A stretch of 64,000 nt of DNA from Absidia repens (lineage: Eukaryota > Mucoromycota > Mucoromycetes > Mucorales > Cunninghamellaceae): the NCBI GenBank assembly GCA_002105175.1, contig MCGE01000012.1, forward strand, positions 310,001 to 374,000, in the 5' to 3' direction. The notes beneath the pieces were generated by a model. The model was given only the letters and a program-made list of their open reading frames with translations. It searched no databases and had not been told where the DNA came from. The position numbers were made by a program, and so were the translations under genes. Position 1 is the first letter of the stretch, and each line of letters begins with the position of its first letter. Of the stretch, positions 58,945 through 64,000 are shown in pieces.

Positions 58945-59275
58945 TTAAAGGGATGATGTCGGTATACAAGAAAAGGTGGGCGAAGAAGATGATGAAATCG
59001 AAATCGTTTCATTGCTTGAGCACGATGAACGAATAGAATGAATTGAAGGGCGCTTGGATGGACGACGGGGGAAATCTGTCAATTCGGGGTATGTGTAACC
59101 TAATAGAGGATGGTGTCGAAGAGCATCAGCGCGCAAACATTCTTCGCTGCAGTAAAGAGAATCCTATTAAATGATATCATGAGTATACTAGATTAAATAA
59201 TTGAATTGTATTTAGTATTACCGAGAATGGACTGATTGCATTGTCACAAGAAGGACACCAAGAAAGATCACTCAT
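58945..59275 (-). CDS. ECL1-family zinc-binding protein
   Basis: Exons on minus 59275-59222 and 59163-58945, 90 residues. The N-terminus MSDLSWCPSCDNAISPF joined to SDSLYCSEECLRADA gives a CxxC...CxxxC zinc-binding pattern typical of the Ecl1/2/3 family (extenders of chronological lifespan in fission yeast, linked to sulfur and amino-acid starvation responses). The rest is Ser-rich and disordered with a basic patch (FPRRPSKRP). Small size and the intron right inside the zinc motif fit the family. Its role here is inferred from yeast. Confidence 0.82.
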
Positions 59276-60635
59276 TTTTTCTTTTGATAATTGTGCATTA
59301 AATGCCGGAAGAGTGAGAGAGTGAGAGAGATATGATGCGTGGGAGGGGTGGGGGGAATAAAAAAAAATCGGTATAAAAATACTGAAGGAATGGAATTGGA
59401 CCGAGTAAACACAATTGGAATAGAGAAAGAAAGAAAGAAAGGAAAAAGAAAGGAAAAGACGCTTTTAATAATCAACAATTTTTAGGATTAGACTCACACG
59501 CTCACAAGAAATATTTGAGACTCATCTCTTTATCTTTCCATTCAAATCATATCATTTTGCACACTGAATAGAGTCATCATAAGGAAAAAAAGTCAGCATT
59601 CATCACATGAGCCATTTTTCTGGGTATCAAAAAAAAAAAGAGTTGGTGGGAAAATTTTATTGCTTCTTGCCTTTTACCACGAACGAACCATCATCAATTT
59701 CCACCAAGAAGCGACAGACTAGTTCGAGCGCTCATTGAATTTACCACCTACATACTTCGTCGTACAAAGAAATTAAGATTTCTCGCAAAAATGGGGGCCT
59801 GAGCGGTACTAAATTGAAAAGTAACCTTTTTTTTTTCATTAAACAAGAAGGATATTCCCCACCCTCTAAAATATTTTCATCAATCAACAACAGGGAACAA
59901 TTCATATCGCAAGTATCTTAATGAATGAAAGATGGGAAGGAAGGCAGTAGGATAAGATTCTGCATGTTGGATGGTAGTTTAATGGTAAAACCGGAATAAA
60001 CCATTGGCGTCGCTTGGTATGCAGTTTTCGATTACCGCATTGAGATCTCCGATTGCGATGATACACAGTGAAGCCAAAGTCTGTTGGATGAATGATGACG
60101 ATCATTTCAGTTCATCATTAGCTGCCTTTCAACGTATTTGATTACATACACAGCTCTGTACAATAGATTGAGTTCTACGAAATAAAAAATGCAATTATCT
60201 GACAAAATCTATCATCATTCTTCCCATGTTATATATTCTATATGGTGCAATTCTGCAAGAGCGTAAAATAAACCTTAATTGCTCCAATTTTTTATATGAT
60301 GTTCAATTTTTAAGGATTCTTATAGTTGCAAAAAGTTGATCTACTAGGTGTCAGAGGGAGGTCATTGAAGTGTGGTATTTGATCAACTGGATTCAGCTTG
60401 GGCTTCATTTTTTATTATGCCACATGCAAAAAATAAAGAAACAGAAATAATAATAATAACGAGCTGGATATATACAGTATGGCTATTTCAGCGGCGATTT
60501 TTACATTGGCTCCACGATCTAGGCTAATTGATATGAATGGTAGAGTAGCAATAGGACTCCGTTTCATATTGAATATCTTAGAACTGTTAACGAGTTAGGT
60601 AGGTTGCAGAATGTGGGACAAGGTAGAAAGCAGCG
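59276..60635. other. Intergenic 1.4 kb
   Basis: No gene supported. Near 59280-59480 the DNA is strand-biased (GA-rich, then AAAG repeats), probably the ECL1-type gene's promoter and 5' leader. Confidence 0.5.
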
Positions 60636-60639
60636 GAAA

Positions 60640-61370
60640 ATGCTCTTACAGCGGTAGGGCACTTGCAAAACATTACAATAGCGACATTGTTTATTATTGG
60701 TAGGTCAAATGACGTAAATACTAAGACATCTTTTATTGAAGCATAGCATATCTCTATATACTAAGCCTAAAGAAGAAGGATTCACTACGACAGAGGATTG
60801 TGTGGAAGGATATAATGGAAGAATCATGAGAGAGACCGATGAATGGTCAACACTAGCCTATAAGGATAATTGTAAAAGGTAATCTAACATAATGTATAAG
60901 ACATATAATACATGAGAAAGACTATAACTGAATATATTTTATTGATGTATAACATATGTCAACATTAATCTGAAAAGACGATGGTAAAAGAGATATGTAC
61001 AAAATATGAGAAAAACTACTGGGACATTTTTTTAAGCAAGTAAAAAAGAGACGCACATTTTATTCAGATGTAGGTAGAAGCTATGAAAAAGAAATACTAA
61101 ACTAAACTAAAGATTGTTCCAAAAACCAACTCTAATGGTGCCCTCAGATCCTCCATCCAAAATGAAAGGGCTTCCCCATGCATCTTGTAATCCCTGAGTT
61201 GAAACCCCCTTCTAAACTAGTCCTAATACTAATGTAAGATCGTCATAATATCAAAGAAGTTGAATGGTGAAGAAAAAAAAAAAAGAAAAAAAAAAAGAAA
61301 TGAAAGAGAGAGCAAAAGAAAAAATATTGGGGAGAAAATAAATCTTCACGTGGGCGGGATCTGAAAGTCT
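60640..61370 (-). repeat. Dispersed repeat, copy G
   Basis: Read on minus: CAGATCCCGCCCACGTGAAG (61355), CTTCACCATTCAACTTC, TTAGTATTAGGACTAGTTTAG, hairpin arms 61212-61201 and 61174-61164 around a 26-nt loop (one bulge and two G-T pairs), TTTAGTTTAGTTTAG, then subrepeats (GAATAAAATGTGC, CAATAAAATATATTC, CAATAAAAGATG), ending near GTCGCTATTGTAATG. Confidence 0.85.
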
Positions 61371-61534
61371 TTTTTTTTGGTGGGAGAGTGAGGACTTGTC
61401 GCCTTTATGGACATTGTATCTAGACTGTCAAATATACTTTTGTTTTATTATAAAGAGAAGATAATAAATTCCCTAAGACCCATATACTAATATCTATATA
61501 TCTAACAAAAACACACACACCTCTATAATCTAAG

Positions 61535-61536
<2 letters not shown>

Positions 61537-61565
<29 letters not shown>
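61537..61565. repeat. (AT)n microsatellite
   Basis: About 14 AT dinucleotides, 65 bp 3' of the NMA111 stop codon, followed by more TATA-rich DNA. Confidence 0.9.
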
Positions 61566-61572
<7 letters not shown>

Positions 61573-61630
61573 GTATATATATTACATATATATAATATGT
61601 ATTGAGTACCTTTTCATCTGATAGTCAATT

Positions 61631-64000
61631 TCAAAGAGTCGAGAAAGATTCATGATTCCATCCAAGGGGGTTTGTGTCATCTTTTTGAATTTGCCAGGTG
61701 GGCCAATAGTGATGGTCCAAACGAAGCATACTGACATGAGCTACATTGTTGGAAGTAATATATTTGACGCGTACATGTGTTGATTGATCCATATTTGTCA
61801 TTTCTGCTTCGGAGCATGTAGGCTGAGAAAGTAACCAGTGTGTAGTATTGTTGTTGGGTCGTTTCTGATCAGCTGATGCGTTCGAATCCAAAGAGGATGT
61901 TGGCGCTGATAATGGCGATGTTGGTAGTGGTGCTGTAGTTGCTTTACCTCTGGTCACCGCGGCCAAAAAAGCATCCATAGTAGGCACAGCGGTTCTGTCA
62001 ATTTCCGTAATCCATACACCGACTTTCATAGAAACTTGTGCTGGGGAGCCAAAGAGACAACAAGAGACATAGACACCTTCTGGTACTTCCGCCCGCATTT
62101 GTTCCTTCGCCGCTTGGTAAGCTTCCTGGACGAATAGACCTTGCCAACCGATCACTCGAGTTGTTTCTTGCCCATCATAAAGTGTAGTAGGGACAGACAG
62201 AGTCATTTCTTGCCCCTCTCGGAATATGACCTATTATACCGTCAAAAGGAAATGAAATATATTAGTATAGCACCTTTTCTTTTTTTTCTTCAATCCATTT
62301 TTCCCATCAACTTACCATTGATAAAATCTCCTCTTGATCATACTGATTCAAATCAGTGACAGTAGTCATAATATTTCCATTGATACTGAGCACAAGATCG
62401 CCCGCTTTCAAAACATGTGCACACGGACTGGAAGGATTCGTAAAGCCCAAAAGATAGAGTACGTGAGGATGTCCCGAGGCACCAAAAACATCCAACCATT
62501 TTTCCGGCAAATTCAATAATCTTGCATGAACCAATTGCATTGTCCAAAATTCCGCATCCAGACCACGTACTGTAGGTCGTGTGACCAAACCTAGAGCGTC
62601 AATGTTGTTCTTGTGCATATCCTTGTCGATACAGTATTGAATCATTTTCATCACAGTCGGCCTCCATAGTTTTGTGGGAAGACCACCCATAATAGTCATG
62701 ACCTCCTTCTCTTCATCTTCAGTAGAGAAGCTCATCCAGTAAGCTTGCACGCGCCCATCGTCATCAGCAAGTACACCCCCTTGACCACCAAGATGTTCAT
62801 TCGTCTTCAGAGCTTGCACATTAACGGCCCGCCACCTTGCAGGCGTCCCTTCTTTTGTCCGGACCGCCCGAATAGCAGCAATGTAGGTTTTCTTGGTGAT
62901 GGTTGACGAGTCACCTATAATAGAGGTTTATCAAATTGGTTTTTTTTAGTTTTTTTTTTTTTTTTTATTATTAATAGTATATTTTGACCTACCACCTAAT
63001 CCAACATAATTCACCTTGTCGTTTCGTTCAAGGTTGGAATCACTAAGTTTCGCCGCATGTACTTCAAGACCGCTAGAGACAATGGGCAACGGATCAAAGG
63101 ACAGAATAGCAAAATTGTAAAAGGGATGCAAAAATTCCACACGTGCAGAGGTGGTAACCGAGTTACCAAATGTCAAGGAAATGTCGCATAAAGCTGTGGG
63201 GATGGTGTCACGATCGCTTATCACCAAAGGCGGATCCAGAGAAATCACCAACCCTGAGCCAAAAGAATGAGAGTCTCGAATGCCATCAATAACAAAGGGA
63301 GGGTAACAATCGACGGACACGAGGGCTTTCGACAATCTTTGTAAAGGACACGTAAGAGCTTTGAATGGTGGCTGTTCTTGGGCTATTCCTTGAAGTTCCT
63401 GGGTCACATCAGGTGTTGTCGATGATACATTCAGCGTCGCCAGTGACTGTGTTGGTGGAAGTGAAGCTGTATTTTCTTGGCGTTTTGACGGAGCTGGACC
63501 AAAATACTGATAATCCCATAAACCAGTACCATCTACATCAAGCATACACCAAAAAAGGACAAATATTAATACTAGCAAGTACTAAACCGATTTTTTATGT
63601 TACTTACCGTTTCTGACAGCCAAACAAAAGCGATGCCATCGACGATCCACGTGAAGTAGCATTACACGATCTTTCATTGCTCTTGACAATGAGTAAAAGC
63701 GAATTGGCACCCGAGTACCATGAGGGATTTGCTGTAGGATTTCCATCAAGTCATCCAAATGACGCACCCGTTGATTGTTGACGCTCTGTATCACCGAGCG
63801 ACGCAAGGCATGTGCGGTTCCCATGATATACCCAGCAGCGGCCACATAGACACCAGGATCGTTCAGAGATAAGCCATAAGAATGGGCCATTTGGTATGAC
63901 AAATCATGCATGACCCCTCCACCAAATTCGACATACCGATGAGGAGTAATCCCGTGCAAATCCTGGACCATCATCGTACATTCCTTGATTTCGCCAGCAC
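61631..64000 (-). CDS. NMA111: NMA111, nuclear HtrA-like serine protease, C-terminal part; runs off the window end
   Basis: Fungal pro-apoptotic HtrA family, two degenerate protease and several PDZ units. Exons visible on minus: 64000-63608 (continuing beyond the window), 63532-62993, 62914-62316, 62230-61631; about 710 residues. Recognisable blocks: the PDZ region FGGGVMHDLSYQMAHSYGL with VYVAAAGYIMGTAHALRR, the linker GTGLWDYQYFGPAPSKRQ, the second degenerate protease half (VDCYPPFVIDGIRDSHSFGS, GLVISLDPPLVISDRDTIP, PFYNFAILSFDP), GGQGGVLADDDGRVQAYWMS in the catalytic-Ser region of the second repeat, and a PDZ (HVLKAGDLVLSINGNIMTT). The first, active protease domain (His/Asp/Ser) lies outside the window. 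The C-terminus ends WNHESFSTL. Confidence 0.95.

Noticed and set aside
1..64000. tRNA genes, rRNA, CRISPR arrays, virus-like or retrotransposon coding regions
   Set aside because: None recognised on either strand. No cloverleaf, no regular spacer-repeat array, no reverse transcriptase, integrase or transposase motif in any frame I read.

Overview
This 64 kb window is a nuclear segment of a filamentous fungus, most likely an early-diverging one (Mucoromycota, probably Mucorales). The grounds are AT-rich DNA, intron-dense genes with short GT..AG introns (usually 50-120 nt), long A/T homopolymers in introns and spacers, a GABA-B-like class C receptor, a RAD51C orthologue, a fungal Zn2Cys6 regulator and an ECL1-type protein. 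I cannot name the species. No rRNA, tRNA, CRISPR array or virus-like gene was recognised.

Layout. 0-9 kb: 5' part of cullin-1 (cut by the window edge), then a complete class V myosin, both on minus. 9-12 kb: K-type cyclin and a pathogen-related (NTF2-like) protein, plus. 12-15 kb: a large intronless Ser-rich single-pass membrane protein, minus. 16.7-23.2 kb: a two-TM membrane protein, mitochondrial ribosomal mL40, ALG13 (minus) divergent from a FYVE protein, and a CorA-type Mg2+ transporter. 23.6-26.3 kb: a foldback-like repeat element. 27.3-37 kb: proteasome subunit alpha-3 (PSMA4/Pre9), a C2H2 zinc-finger protein (minus) divergent from a Zn2Cys6 factor, and RAD51C. 39-46.3 kb, all minus: 3-ketoacyl-CoA thiolase, Hsp110 (SSE1 type) and an unidentified protein. 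48-53 kb: mostly non-coding and repeat-rich. 54-59.3 kb: class C GPCR with a PH-like tail and an ECL1-type zinc protein. 61.6-64 kb: C-terminal part of the HtrA-like protease NMA111, cut by the edge.

The genes are mostly unrelated housekeeping or regulatory loci rather than a cluster or operon. Several pairs share short divergent promoters (myosin/cyclin, ALG13/FYVE, C2H2/Zn2Cys6).

The most unusual feature is a dispersed repeat family with seven copies (A-G). Each copy has a CCCGCC box, usually followed by CACGTG, then a pyrimidine tract and a conserved hairpin (11-bp stem, 26-27-nt loop). Most copies continue into degenerate subrepeats containing AATAAA. Copies A and B form a 2.6 kb inverted pair, and copy C ends about 90 bp from the RAD51C start codon. 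The oldest-looking copy keeps the hairpin stem through three paired substitutions. Other points of note are a probable 2-nt and an 11-nt microexon in the thiolase gene, a GC-AG intron, and a GPCR fused to a PH-like domain.

Exon coordinates were derived by hand from splice consensus, reading-phase closure and family similarity. Internal boundaries should be good where the protein family is known and weaker in the unidentified proteins.
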